Assembly: GCA_963422445.2 (NCBI GenBank)
Contig: OY729512.2
Span: 1,736,001-1,800,000, forward strand
DNA length: 64,000 nucleotides
Reading direction: 5' to 3'
Source of the DNA: G963422445 sp963422445
GTDB lineage: Bacteria > Pseudomonadota > Alphaproteobacteria > Thalassobaculales > Thalassobaculaceae
Below are positions 26,332-35,097 of the stretch, one piece after another. The translations under genes were made by a program, and so were the position numbers. The notes beneath the pieces were generated by a model that was not told where the DNA came from, did not search any database, and worked only from the letters and a program-made list of their open reading frames with translations. The stretch's first letter is position 1. Every line of letters starts with the position of its first letter.

Positions 26332-27696
26332 TTGCGCCAGATTACCCTTGTCGCGTTTCTGCAAGCGCAGAACTGCACGAATTTTCCCGCGTCGTGGCGC
26401 CATCCCGACTCCCGGGTCGATTCTACATCTCCCGATTTCTACCGCCACATCGCCACGGTTCTCGAAGCCGGGAAATTTCACGTCGGTTTCTTCGACGACC
26501 GCCTCGCGATGCCCGATATTCTTGGCGGCAACCATGAGCATACAGCCGAGGGCGGCATCCGCTGCGTCAAGATGGATCCGGTGACCGTGCTGATGACGGT
26601 GGGCATGGCAACGGAACGGCTCGGCCTCGGTTCGACCTATTCGACCACCTATTATGAGCCGTTTCACGTGGCCCGTGTGTTCTCCACCCTCGATCTCATG
26701 AGCGAGGGTCGGGCTGCCTGGAACATCGTGACTTCGCTCAACGACGGCGAGGCCATGAACATGGGCCGAACGGAAGTCATCGAACACGATACCCGTTACG
26801 ACCGTGCCGACGAGTTCCTCGAAATCGTGCTCGGACACTGGAACTCTTGGGAGGACGACGCGATTCTGAACGACAAGGTGAACAACCGCTTCGCCGATCC
26901 CGGGAAAATTCATCGCCTTGACTACGGGGGACAGTTCTATCGCTCGCGCGGCCCGTTTACCGTGCCGCGGTCGCCGCAGGGGCATCCGGTGCTGATTCAG
27001 GCCGGATCGAGCGGGCGTGGCCTGCGCTTTGCGGCGCGCTGGGCCGAACTGGTCTTCGTTGCCTATCCGGGTCTCGAAATCGGACGCAGAGAATACAAGG
27101 CCTTCAAACAGAGCATCGCGGATCATGGTCGCGACCCCGAGAAGGTGACCGTGGCGACGCTCGCGCATTGCGTAGTTGCCGAGACCAGGGCTGAAGCCGA
27201 GGACAAACGGGCTCTGATCGATACCCTGCCGACCGACCTTGATCAGCTTTCACTGTTGTCCGAAGCGTTGAATTTCGATTTTGCCTCGAAAGGCATGGAC
27301 GAGCCGTTCACGAAAGAGGAACTTGACGGCATGCAGGGGCTGCACGGAATTCGCGACAGGGTGCTGCAGGCCGCGGGAAAACCGGATCCGACAGTTCGCG
27401 AATTCATGCATTACAGCGGCCGCGGTCTGTTGCATCGGCCATGGGTCGGCAGCGGCAAGGATGTCGCGGACATTCTGGAGGAATGGTTCACGACCGGGGC
27501 TTGCGACGGTTTCGTGATTGCGGCCACCCATGTGCCCGGAGCCTATGAGGATTTCACCAGATTTGTGATCCCGGAACTGCAGCGCCGCGGCCTCTATCAT
27601 AAAGATTATAAAGGTACGACCTTGCGTGAAAATCTCGGCCTCGACTTGCCGAAGCCGGAGCTCTGGCATCTGCCGATGCCGAGTGGAGGGCATTGA
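26332..27696 (+). CDS. LLM-class flavin-dependent monooxygenase (NtaA/SnaA/DszA group)
   Basis: 454 aa. The start is TTG 26332 (MRQITLVAFLQAQNCTNFPASWRHP when initiated with Met), with GGAGG eight bases upstream; family members begin with the same words. Visible features: HIATVLEAGKFHVGFFDDR, TERLGLGSTYSTTYYEPFHVARVFSTLDLMSEGRAAWNIVTS (FMN-binding and substrate region), HPVLIQAGSSGRGLRFAARWAELVF (phosphate-binding loop), and the C-terminal VIPELQRRGLYHKDYKGTTLRENLGL. Members oxidise nitrilotriacetate, EDTA-like chelators, sulfones and related compounds with FMNH2 from a partner reductase; no reductase gene is adjacent. The downstream dehydrogenase and ABC genes suggest one catabolic unit. Substrate unknown. 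Confidence 0.9.
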   Translation: MRQITLVAFLQAQNCTNFPASWRHPDSRVDSTSPDFYRHIATVLEAGKFHVGFFDDRLAMPDILGGNHEHTAEGGIRCVKMDPVTVLMTVGMATERLGLGSTYSTTYYEPFHVARVFSTLDLMSEGRAAWNIVTSLNDGEAMNMGRTEVIEHDTRYDRADEFLEIVLGHWNSWEDDAILNDKVNNRFADPGKIHRLDYGGQFYRSRGPFTVPRSPQGHPVLIQAGSSGRGLRFAARWAELVFVAYPGLEIGRREYKAFKQSIADHGRDPEKVTVATLAHCVVAETRAEAEDKRALIDTLPTDLDQLSLLSEALNFDFASKGMDEPFTKEELDGMQGLHGIRDRVLQAAGKPDPTVREFMHYSGRGLLHRPWVGSGKDVADILEEWFTTGACDGFVIAATHVPGAYEDFTRFVIPELQRRGLYHKDYKGTTLRENLGLDLPKPELWHLPMPSGGH

Positions 27697-27817
27697 TGCC
27701 TTGTCTGCCAATGGCCGCCATCGTGCCGGACTGCACCCCGTATCCGGGATGCGATCGTCTGGTCCGTCGTCCGGTTTCGGGGTCCGAAGCTCCGCGGGAT
27801 AATCAGGAGATGACAGC

Positions 27818-28879
27818 ATGCCGACCGTGATGGCAGACCGCCTTACCGAAATAGCCGACAACCTGCTGCAAGGGGCCGGCACGCCAGCCGACGAGGCCGC
27901 GACGGTCGCCCGTCACGTCATCGGCGCCAATCTTGCCGGCCATGACAGCCACGGCATCATCCAGATTCCGACCTATATCGACCGTGTCGACCGGAAGGAC
28001 ATCGTGCCGGGCGCCGAATGGCGGGTTGTTCGGGAATCGCCGACGACATCGGTCATCGACGGGCATTGGGGATATGGTTATGTCGCCAATGAACGGGCGA
28101 TGAAATATACCATCGAAAAAGCCGAAGCGCAAAATGTTGCAGCTGCCACGGTATTCCGTCAAGGCCATATTGGTCGGCTCGCCAGCTACCCGCTGATGGC
28201 GGCCGAGAGCGGCATGATTGCAATGATCACCGCTGATTCGGGCCGCGGACCGAAGCATGTCACGCCGTTCGGCGGCCGTGAGAAACGACTTGGAACCAAT
28301 CCGATCGCGATCGCCATGCCTTCGGATCTGCCTGGACCGTTCTTCATCGACATGGCCAGTTCGGCAGTGGCCGCCGGCAAGATCAATCTGGCGCTGGCGC
28401 GCAACGCCGCGATCCCGGGAGGGTGGATCGTCGACAAGGACGGGCGCGCGACAACCGATCCCGCAGCCTTCAAGACCGGTGGACCGCTGCTGCCGCTGGG
28501 CGGAACCGAGGGCTACAAAGGATACGGCCTCTCGGCGATGATCGAGATTTTCTCCGGCATCCTGACCGGCCTCGGGCATGGTGTCGAGCCGACCGGGCGC
28601 CATAACGACGGTTGTTTCATGGCGGTCTTCAAGGTTGCGGCTTTCCGCGACCTTGCGACATTCAAGGCCGAGGTCGCAGCCTTCGCCCACTATCTGAAGG
28701 ATACGGCGCCGGCAGAAGGATTCAGTGAAGTCTTCTATCCCGGTGAAATCGAGTACCGCACCGAGCTGGAGCGGTGCGCCGCCGGTATTGCGGTCGAGAA
28801 CGTCACCTGGGACAAACTGAAGGCACTTGCCGCAAAATACGGCATGAGCGACCGGCTCGGACTGTTAGGGAATGTCTGA
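27818..28879 (+). CDS. Ldh-family (malate/L-sulfolactate dehydrogenase type) oxidoreductase
   Basis: 353 aa, NAD(P)-dependent, predicted to oxidise a 2-hydroxyacid. Hallmarks: ANLAGHDSHGIIQIPTYIDR (S-H-G substrate loop), FRQGHIGRLASYPLMAAESGMI, FGGREKRLGTNPIAIAMPS, IDMASSAVAAGKI, GWIVDKDGRATTDPAAF, and LPLGGTEGYKGYGLSAMIEIFSGILTG. The last codons are altered: an IS5 (28869-30050) inserted in TTAG four codons from the end. The native C-terminus was ...LLGIES with its stop at 30066-30068; it now ends ...LLGNV. Function is probably retained because only the extreme end changes. It lies 121 bp behind the monooxygenase. Confidence 0.88.
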   Translation: MPTVMADRLTEIADNLLQGAGTPADEAATVARHVIGANLAGHDSHGIIQIPTYIDRVDRKDIVPGAEWRVVRESPTTSVIDGHWGYGYVANERAMKYTIEKAEAQNVAAATVFRQGHIGRLASYPLMAAESGMIAMITADSGRGPKHVTPFGGREKRLGTNPIAIAMPSDLPGPFFIDMASSAVAAGKINLALARNAAIPGGWIVDKDGRATTDPAAFKTGGPLLPLGGTEGYKGYGLSAMIEIFSGILTGLGHGVEPTGRHNDGCFMAVFKVAAFRDLATFKAEVAAFAHYLKDTAPAEGFSEVFYPGEIEYRTELERCAAGIAVENVTWDKLKALAAKYGMSDRLGLLGNV

Positions 28880-30050
28880 ACAAGTCGGTTTTTTCGGGTA
28901 TACGGGTGTTGTGGCCGGTGGATGAAACACCAGAGCCCATCGGGGACGTGTTGTCGTGCCAGGAAATGGGGATTTCGATGCCCGAGCCGACCGTCCCCGC
29001 CGCCTTGCGGCGGTTGCGGACGGACTCCCCCCACGTCAGGCGGTGGCGCCGCGCCCCGCGATGAGCAGATTGGTGAACCCGAGCAGCACGGCGATGCGTT
29101 GCGTGTTCTTCGCCAGCCCCCGATAGCACACCTTCGCGTAACCGAAGTGGCGCTTCACATACAGGAACGGATGTTCCACCTTGGCCCGAACCGACGCCTT
29201 GCGCCTCTCCGCCGCCGCCGCCGGGCCCGCCTTGTCCAGCCCCCGGCGCTTGCCGGGCTTCAGCGCCACCTCCCAGTCCACGTCCGTGTCCCGGTTCTCC
29301 GCGCGCTTGTCCACCCCCTGATAGCCCGCGTCACCCCACACCTGCTCCTCGCCCCCGTGCAACAGCGCGTGCGCCGTCGCCACATCCGAGACGTTCGCTG
29401 GCGTCGTCTCCACGCTGTGCGTCAAGCCCGACTGCGCGTCCACCCCGATGTGCGCCTTCATCCCAAAATGCCACTGATTGCCCTTCTTCGTCTGATGCAT
29501 CTCCGGGTCCCGCTCGCCCTTGCGGTTCTTCGTCGACGACGGCGCGGCAATGAGACTCGCGTCCGCGACCGTCCCCTTGCTCAAGCGGTGTCCGAGAGAG
29601 GCCAGATGTGCGTTGATCTCCTCGAACAGCGTCTCACCCAGACCATGCGTCTCCAGCAAGTGGCGGAAATGCAGGATCGTCGTCTCGTCAGGCAGCGCAC
29701 CCGAGAGGCGCAGCCCCACAAACCGCCGTACCGACTCCACCTCGTAAAGCAGGTCCTCCATCCCAGGGTCGCTCAGATTGTAGAACAGCTGCACGCAGTG
29801 CACCCGCAGCATCACGCTCAGCGGATAAGGCCGCCGACCGCGCCCGGCCTTCGGGTAGAACGGCTCAATGCGTGCCTCCAGCCGCTCCCAGGGAACCAGC
29901 CCGTCCATCGTCTCGAGAAAGACCTCGCGCCGCGTCCGACGCGTCTTCAGGTCGTGCTCCAGCTCCGCAGACATCGCTTGCTCCATGGCTCGCATTCCAC
30001 TCCGTCACCAATAAACCAATTGTACCAAAACCGACTTGTTCAGACAATCC
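28869..30050 (-). mobile_element. IS5-family insertion sequence at the 3' end of the Ldh gene
   Basis: 1182 bp with inverted ends GGAATGTCTGAACAAGTCGG (28869) and the complement of GGATTGTCTGAACAAGTCGG (30050). Flanked by TTAG at 28865-28868 and 30051-30054, a 4-bp duplication of the YTAR type used by IS5. One intact transposase. It separates the Ldh gene from the ABC transporter genes and could affect their transcription. Confidence 0.92.
29036..29995 (-). CDS. IS5-family transposase
   Basis: 319 aa from the start at 29995. IS5/IS903-type blocks: FYPKAGRGRRPYPLSVMLRVHCVQLFYNLSDPGMEDLLYEVESVRRFVGL, ALPDETTILHFRHLLETHGLGE, KGTVADASLIAAPSSTKNR (first Asp), WGDAGYQGVDKR (second Asp) and VEHPFLYVKRHFGYAKVCYRGLAKNTQRIAVLLGFTNLLIA (catalytic Glu and Y-x-x-x-K). 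Unbroken and probably functional. A later start in the same frame (MSAELEHDL) is possible. Confidence 0.93.
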   Translation of the reverse strand: MRAMEQAMSAELEHDLKTRRTRREVFLETMDGLVPWERLEARIEPFYPKAGRGRRPYPLSVMLRVHCVQLFYNLSDPGMEDLLYEVESVRRFVGLRLSGALPDETTILHFRHLLETHGLGETLFEEINAHLASLGHRLSKGTVADASLIAAPSSTKNRKGERDPEMHQTKKGNQWHFGMKAHIGVDAQSGLTHSVETTPANVSDVATAHALLHGGEEQVWGDAGYQGVDKRAENRDTDVDWEVALKPGKRRGLDKAGPAAAAERRKASVRAKVEHPFLYVKRHFGYAKVCYRGLAKNTQRIAVLLGFTNLLIAGRGATA

Positions 30051-30304
30051 TTAGGCATCGAAAGCTGATGGCGGATTCGGGTTCAGGGCGCTTGCCTCAC
30101 CGGTCGGGAACCGGCCAGCCATCCGCCGGGACCGGCAAGGCCGGGATGGTGACGCGACCGGGAACAATCCGTCTTGTGTCGATCTTCCGACAAGCATTGA
30201 CGGGGTCTGTTCATGCGTTCAATGTATCGTCACGAATGCAATGAGGTCTTCGTCCGAAAGTAACGATCGGAGCAGTGAGTAGCATGTCAATGGGAGGAAA
30301 TTCT

Positions 30305-31909
30305 ATGCAACGAGCGTCTATCCGGATTGCGGCGTTCGCCGCGGTCATTGCGATTGGCGCCGGTTTCGGTGCCGGTATTGCCTACGCGCAGAAATCAGGT
30401 GGCATTCTCAAATTCTATCACCGCGGGACGCCGCCGAGCGGCTCGATCCACGAAGAGGCGACCAATTCGACGGTTTCACCTTACATGGGGGTCTACAACA
30501 ATCTGGTCATGTATGACCAGTCGGCCGCGACCAATAGCGTTGACACGATCGTGCCTGATCTCGCGACAAGTTGGGCTTGGAATGACGACAAGACGAAACT
30601 GATCTTCACACTGCGTGAGGGGGTGACATTTCATGACGGCAAGCCCTTCACCGCGAAGGATGTCGTCTGTACCTGGAACCTCGTGCTCGGCAATTCCAAG
30701 GCCCGACTCCGCAAGAATCCGCGCAAGTCCTGGTACAAGAATCTCGAAAGCATCGAAGCGAATGGCGACTACGAGGTCACGTTCAATCTGAAACGGAGGC
30801 AGCCGGCCTTCCTCGCTCTCCTCGCGGGCGGCTACTCGCCGGTTTATCCGTGTCATGTCCCGCCGAAGAAGATGCGTACGCATCCGGTCGGGACCGGGCC
30901 GTTCAAATTCGTTGCCCTGAAGCAGAATGAACACGTCAAGTTCACCAGAAACGAAAACTACTGGAAAGATGGCCAACCTTATCTCGATGGTCATGAATGG
31001 ACGATCATCAAGAGCCGGTCGACCCGTGTTCTCGCATTCGTTGCGGGCAAGTTCGACATGACATTCAACAGTGACGTAACGGTTCCGTTGCACAAGGACG
31101 TCATGGAGCAGGCGCCGCATGTCGTCTGCTACAAGGGTCCGACCAACGTGACGACCAACCTGATCGTCAACCAGGATCGCGAGCCTTTCAACAATGCCGA
31201 CATCCGCAAAGCGATGGTCTTGGCGATCGACCGGGATGCGTTCATCAAGATCCTCGGACATGGCGAGACGATCAAGAGTGGAACCTTGTTGCCGCCACCG
31301 GCTGGCGTTTGGGGCATGCCACCCGATGTGCTTGCCAATGTTGCGGGGTACAACCCTGACGTTGCCGCAAACCGGGCCGAGGGCCGCAAGATCATGGAAG
31401 GCCTGGGTTATGGGCCGGACAATCGTCTCAAGGTGAAGGTCGCGACCCGCAATATCGCAGTCTATCGCGACCCGGCGGTGATCCTGATCGACCATCTCAA
31501 GGAAATCTACATCGATGGCGAACTGGAAACGGTGGAGACCAGCAACTGGCATGCCAAGGTCGCCCGGAAGGATTATCAGGTCGGGCTGAACCTGACCGGT
31601 ATCGGCGTCGACGATCCGGATGCGATGTTCTACGAGAACTATGCCTGCGGCTCGCAGCGCAATTATACCGGCTATTGCAAGCAGGAGATGATGGATCTCT
31701 TCGAGAAGCAGTCGATGATGGAGGCCGGTGAGGAACGCAAGAAGCTGGTCTGGGAAATTGACAAGCGTCTGCAAGAGGACGCGGCCCGCCCGATCATCTT
31801 CAATGGCGTCGCGGCAACCTGCTGGCAGCCCTATGTCAAGGGCTATACGGCCATGACCAACAGCATCTACAACGGCTGGCGTCTGGAAGACATCTGGCTC
31901 GACAAGTAG
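30305..31909 (+). CDS. Periplasmic substrate-binding protein of a peptide-type ABC transporter (SBP_bac_5)
   Basis: 534 aa from ATG 30305, chosen because GGGAGGAAA stands six bases upstream. A Sec signal peptide is evident (MQRASIRIAAFAAVIAIGAG ... IAYA, cleavage before QKSGG). Family features: TIVPDLATSWAWNDDKTKLIFTLREGVTFHDGKPFTAKDVVCTWN, PVGTGPFKFVALKQNEHVKFTRNENYW, FNNADIRKAMVLAIDRDAFI and a C-terminal IFNGVAATCWQPYVKGY. Family members bind oligopeptides, glutathione, opines or chelators. It is first of five transporter genes; a strong hairpin after it (31930-31958) fits the common pattern of higher expression of the binding protein. Confidence 0.92.
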   Translation: MQRASIRIAAFAAVIAIGAGFGAGIAYAQKSGGILKFYHRGTPPSGSIHEEATNSTVSPYMGVYNNLVMYDQSAATNSVDTIVPDLATSWAWNDDKTKLIFTLREGVTFHDGKPFTAKDVVCTWNLVLGNSKARLRKNPRKSWYKNLESIEANGDYEVTFNLKRRQPAFLALLAGGYSPVYPCHVPPKKMRTHPVGTGPFKFVALKQNEHVKFTRNENYWKDGQPYLDGHEWTIIKSRSTRVLAFVAGKFDMTFNSDVTVPLHKDVMEQAPHVVCYKGPTNVTTNLIVNQDREPFNNADIRKAMVLAIDRDAFIKILGHGETIKSGTLLPPPAGVWGMPPDVLANVAGYNPDVAANRAEGRKIMEGLGYGPDNRLKVKVATRNIAVYRDPAVILIDHLKEIYIDGELETVETSNWHAKVARKDYQVGLNLTGIGVDDPDAMFYENYACGSQRNYTGYCKQEMMDLFEKQSMMEAGEERKKLVWEIDKRLQEDAARPIIFNGVAATCWQPYVKGYTAMTNSIYNGWRLEDIWLDK

Positions 31910-31929
31910 GGTCTGGCTGGAAATTGACT

Positions 31930-31958
31930 CGGACCCGCGCTTGATCGGCGCGGGTCCG
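31930..31958 (+). terminator. Intergenic hairpin after the binding-protein gene
   Basis: CGGACCCGCGC, a 7-base loop, then GCGCGGGTCCG: a perfect 11-bp GC-rich stem. Only a short mixed T stretch follows, so it is more likely an mRNA-stabilising or partial terminator element between the binding-protein and permease genes than a complete terminator. Confidence 0.65.
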
Positions 31959-32044
31959 GCTCATTGACAAGATTGTTATTTCAGATTGCGGCGGCCGCGT
32001 CGTGAAACCGGCTGACTGTTTTTTGGGGTCCGGAGAGACGGATC

Positions 32045-32992
32045 ATGACGACTTATATCATTCGCCGTTTTCTTCTGATGCTCCTGACCCTGGTCGGGAT
32101 GTCGATCGTGATCTTCGTGCTGTTACGGCTGGTTCCCGGCAACATCGCGGATATCATGTTCGATTCAGCCGGTTTCGTGGACCCGGAAGAAAAAGCCCTG
32201 CTGGAGAAGGAACTCGGCCTCGACCGGCCGATACCCGTTCAGTATTTTGACTGGATCAAGGGCCTGTTGATCGGCGATCTCGGATTCTCCTATGTGTCCG
32301 AGATGCCGGCAATCGATGAAATTGGCCCGCGCATTCCCATTACAGCCAAGCTTGCGGCGCTATCGCTGTTCTTTTCAGTTCTGTTCGGACTGCCGCTCGG
32401 CGTCATCAGCGCAGTACGTCAGAATACCGCGCTCGACTATGTTCTGAGGATTGTCAGTCTGAGTGGCCTGTCATTGCCGTCGTTCTGGCTGGCGCTGCTG
32501 ATCCTGATGGCTTGCGTTGCATATTTCGGAGCCATACCGATTTATACCGATACCCCGGAATCGATATGGGAGGAGCTTGCTCTGTATCTGCTGCCGTCGG
32601 CCGCGGTCGGCTTCCGGGCGTCGGCGTTGATCATGCGCTTGACCCGGTCCTCGATGCTCGAAGTTTTGCGACAGGACTATATCCGGACCGCCAAGGCGAA
32701 GGGGGCTTCGGACGACTCAGTCAATTATGTGCATGCGCTGAAGAACGCGGTTCTGCCCGTGACGACGATCATCGGGATTGAGGCGGCATTCCTGATCGGC
32801 GGGCTGATCATCACCGAAACCGTCTTCAATATCCCGGGCGTCGCGCATTTCCTCGTCGAAGCGATTTTGATGCGCGACTACCCGATCGTGCAGAACCTTG
32901 TGTTGTTCATCGCGGTCATTGTTGTGGTGATCAATTTCCTGACCGATCTGATGTATGGCGTGCTTGATCCACGCATCAAGTATTCGGATTAG
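32045..32992 (+). CDS. ABC transporter permease (DppB/OppB type)
   Basis: 315 aa inner-membrane protein. Starts MTTYIIRRFLLMLLTLVGMSIVIFVLLRLVPG, the standard opening of this family with its first membrane helix. Further helices: LAALSLFFSVLFGLPLGVISAV, FWLALLILMACVAYF, ILMRDYPIVQNLVLFIAVIVVVINF. The EAA coupling loop DYIRTAKAKGASDDSVNYVHALKNAVLPV contacts the ATPase. Ends LTDLMYGVLDPRIKY, also typical. Paired with the second permease 11 bp downstream. Confidence 0.93.
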   Translation: MTTYIIRRFLLMLLTLVGMSIVIFVLLRLVPGNIADIMFDSAGFVDPEEKALLEKELGLDRPIPVQYFDWIKGLLIGDLGFSYVSEMPAIDEIGPRIPITAKLAALSLFFSVLFGLPLGVISAVRQNTALDYVLRIVSLSGLSLPSFWLALLILMACVAYFGAIPIYTDTPESIWEELALYLLPSAAVGFRASALIMRLTRSSMLEVLRQDYIRTAKAKGASDDSVNYVHALKNAVLPVTTIIGIEAAFLIGGLIITETVFNIPGVAHFLVEAILMRDYPIVQNLVLFIAVIVVVINFLTDLMYGVLDPRIKYSD

Positions 32993-33003
32993 GAGACCGA
33001 CGC

Positions 33004-33897
33004 ATGACCGCGATCGATCAACAACGGGAACTGGACCGCGCCGGCGCCAATATCGACAGCTGGTGGGGATCCGTCGTTCATCTGACCCGGCGTTATCCGT
33101 TGGGCGCAATCGGAACAGTCATCGTGTTCTTCTTCGTGATGTCGGCCATCTTTGCCGATGTTGTGGCGCCGCACGACCCCCTGCAGACCAATGCCAGCCG
33201 GTCGCTGTCGCCGCCCGATATCTCGATGGTTTTCGGCGCCGACATGATGGGGCGCGATGTGCTGAGCCGAATCGTTCATGGCGCCCGGATTTCACTAGCG
33301 GTCGGCATTGGTTCGACTCTGCTCGGCGGCATTATCGGGGTCATTATCGGTCTGATGTCAGGTTACCTTCTAGGATGGTTCGACCTTCTGACCCAGCGCA
33401 TTATCGATATCATGCAGGCGTTGCCGCTGTTAGTAATGGCGTTGGTGATGGCGGCGTCCTTGGGACCGTCTCTCGAAAACACGATCATTGCGATTTCGAT
33501 ACCGTTAGTTCCACAAGTCGCCCGTGTGGTCCGATCGAGTACCCTGTCGCTGCGGGAAATGCCATTCGTGGAGGCGGCCCGCGCTGGCGGTATGAGCGAA
33601 TGGCGTGTTGCCATTCGCCATGTCCTGCCAAACACGGTTGCGCCGTTGATCGTTCTCGCAACCGCCCAGCTCGGGTCGGCCATTCTAACCGAGGCCTCGC
33701 TTTCGTTCCTTGGCCTCGGGGTTCCGGAGCCCTATCCGTCCTGGGGCCGGATGCTTTCGGAATCGGCTGCCGAATATGTTCGGGTGGCACCATGGCTGGT
33801 GATTTTTCCGGGTATCGCAATCAGTGCGGCGGTGTTCGGAACCAATCTCATGGGCGACGCGCTGCGTGACATGCTCGACCCGCGTGAGCGCAGCTGA
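33004..33897 (+). CDS. ABC transporter permease (DppC/OppC type)
   Basis: 297 aa from ATG 33004 behind AGGAG. N-terminal helix PLGAIGTVIVFFFVMSAIFADVVAPHDPL, then FGADMMGRDVLSRIVHGARISLAVGIGSTLLGGIIGVIIGLMSGY, the EAA loop EMPFVEAARAGGMSEWRVAIRHVLPN, and the terminal FGTNLMGDALRDMLDPRERS, all characteristic. Forms the transmembrane heterodimer with the product of 32045-32992. Confidence 0.93.
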   Translation: MTAIDQQRELDRAGANIDSWWGSVVHLTRRYPLGAIGTVIVFFFVMSAIFADVVAPHDPLQTNASRSLSPPDISMVFGADMMGRDVLSRIVHGARISLAVGIGSTLLGGIIGVIIGLMSGYLLGWFDLLTQRIIDIMQALPLLVMALVMAASLGPSLENTIIAISIPLVPQVARVVRSSTLSLREMPFVEAARAGGMSEWRVAIRHVLPNTVAPLIVLATAQLGSAILTEASLSFLGLGVPEPYPSWGRMLSESAAEYVRVAPWLVIFPGIAISAAVFGTNLMGDALRDMLDPRERS

Positions 33898-34047
33898 TGA
33901 TGGCCGGGACACGCAGTCACGGGGCACTCGGTCAGGACGGAACTGGCACTGTGCCTTACAGCAACTTGTCGAAATCAGCAGGATTATCCCGGCAACCGGG
34001 CCTATGGCATTGCCTTTGGCGCAACAGCCGGGCGGGGAGCGAAGCGC

Positions 34048-35097
34048 ATGGTTGAACAACCCGAGAATCCGGCAGGGGACGATGTTCTGGCGGTCAGTGA
34101 TCTGAAGACCTATTTCTTCACCCGTAATGGCGTGGTCAAGGCGGTCGATGATGTATCCTTCACGGTCGGCCGCGGCGAGACGCTGGCGATTGTCGGCGAA
34201 TCAGGCTGCGGAAAGAGCATAACTGCGCTTTCACTGATGCGTCTGGTTCCGGATCCGCCGGGCAAGATCGTGGCCGGTTCGGTCGAACTGGGCGGGCGCG
34301 ATCTGATGACGCTTTCGGAAGACGAGATGCGGGATATTCGCGGCAACGAAATCTCGATGATCTTTCAGGAACCGATGACCTCCCTTAACCCAGTCATGAC
34401 CATCGGTTCGCAGATTGCCGAAGCGCTGATCCTTCATCAGGATCTGAGCAAGGCCGAGGCTATGGCTCGCGCCATCGAGATGCTCGCCCTGGTCCGTATT
34501 CCCGAGCCTGAGCAGCGCGTACGGGAGTATCCGCACCAGCTTTCGGGCGGCATGCGTCAGCGGGCGATGATTGCGATGGCGCTGGCCTGCAACCCGCAAG
34601 TCCTGATCGCTGATGAACCTACGACGGCGCTGGATGTCACCATCCAGGCCCAGATTCTTGATCTGATCGTCCGGCTGCAACAGGAAGTCGGTGCGGCCGT
34701 GATCCTGATTACCCATGATCTCGGCGTGGTCGCGGAAACCGCGCGTCGCGTGATCGTGATGTATGCCGGCAAGAAGGTTGAGGAAACCGATGTCCGGACG
34801 CTGTTTCGGGACCCCTTGCATCCCTATACCCGTGGTCTTCTCGAATCGGTTCCCAGACTTGAGATCATGAGCGGCGGGGATGCGGTTGCCGAACGGTTGA
34901 CTGAAATCGATGGAATCGTTCCGGCGCTTCATGAATTGCCACCAGGCTGCGCGTTCGCGCCCCGCTGTTCGATGGCAGTCGACAAGTGCCGTGACGCGGC
35001 GCCGCAATTTGAAAAACTGCGCAAAGATCACTGGGTTGCCTGCTGGCGTGCCAATGAGACATTGGGCGCAGCGGCTGACGGAGGCCATCATGGTTGA
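34048..35097 (+). CDS. ABC transporter ATPase (DppD/OppD type)
   Basis: 349 aa. Walker A GESGCGKS (residues about 51-58), Q-loop FQEPMTSLNPVM, signature LSGGMRQR, Walker B VLIADEPTTALD, switch His ITHDLGVVAE. The C-terminal oligopeptide-type extension LPPGCAFAPRCSMAVDKCR has the cysteines that bind an Fe-S cluster in this group. The 150 bp upstream show no gene. It overlaps the next ATPase gene by 8 bases. Confidence 0.93.
   Translation: MVEQPENPAGDDVLAVSDLKTYFFTRNGVVKAVDDVSFTVGRGETLAIVGESGCGKSITALSLMRLVPDPPGKIVAGSVELGGRDLMTLSEDEMRDIRGNEISMIFQEPMTSLNPVMTIGSQIAEALILHQDLSKAEAMARAIEMLALVRIPEPEQRVREYPHQLSGGMRQRAMIAMALACNPQVLIADEPTTALDVTIQAQILDLIVRLQQEVGAAVILITHDLGVVAETARRVIVMYAGKKVEETDVRTLFRDPLHPYTRGLLESVPRLEIMSGGDAVAERLTEIDGIVPALHELPPGCAFAPRCSMAVDKCRDAAPQFEKLRKDHWVACWRANETLGAAADGGHHG

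Noticed and set aside
28922..30244. 440-codon plus-strand frame
   Set aside because: Opposite the IS5 transposase and extends through both IS ends; composition is that of a reverse frame.
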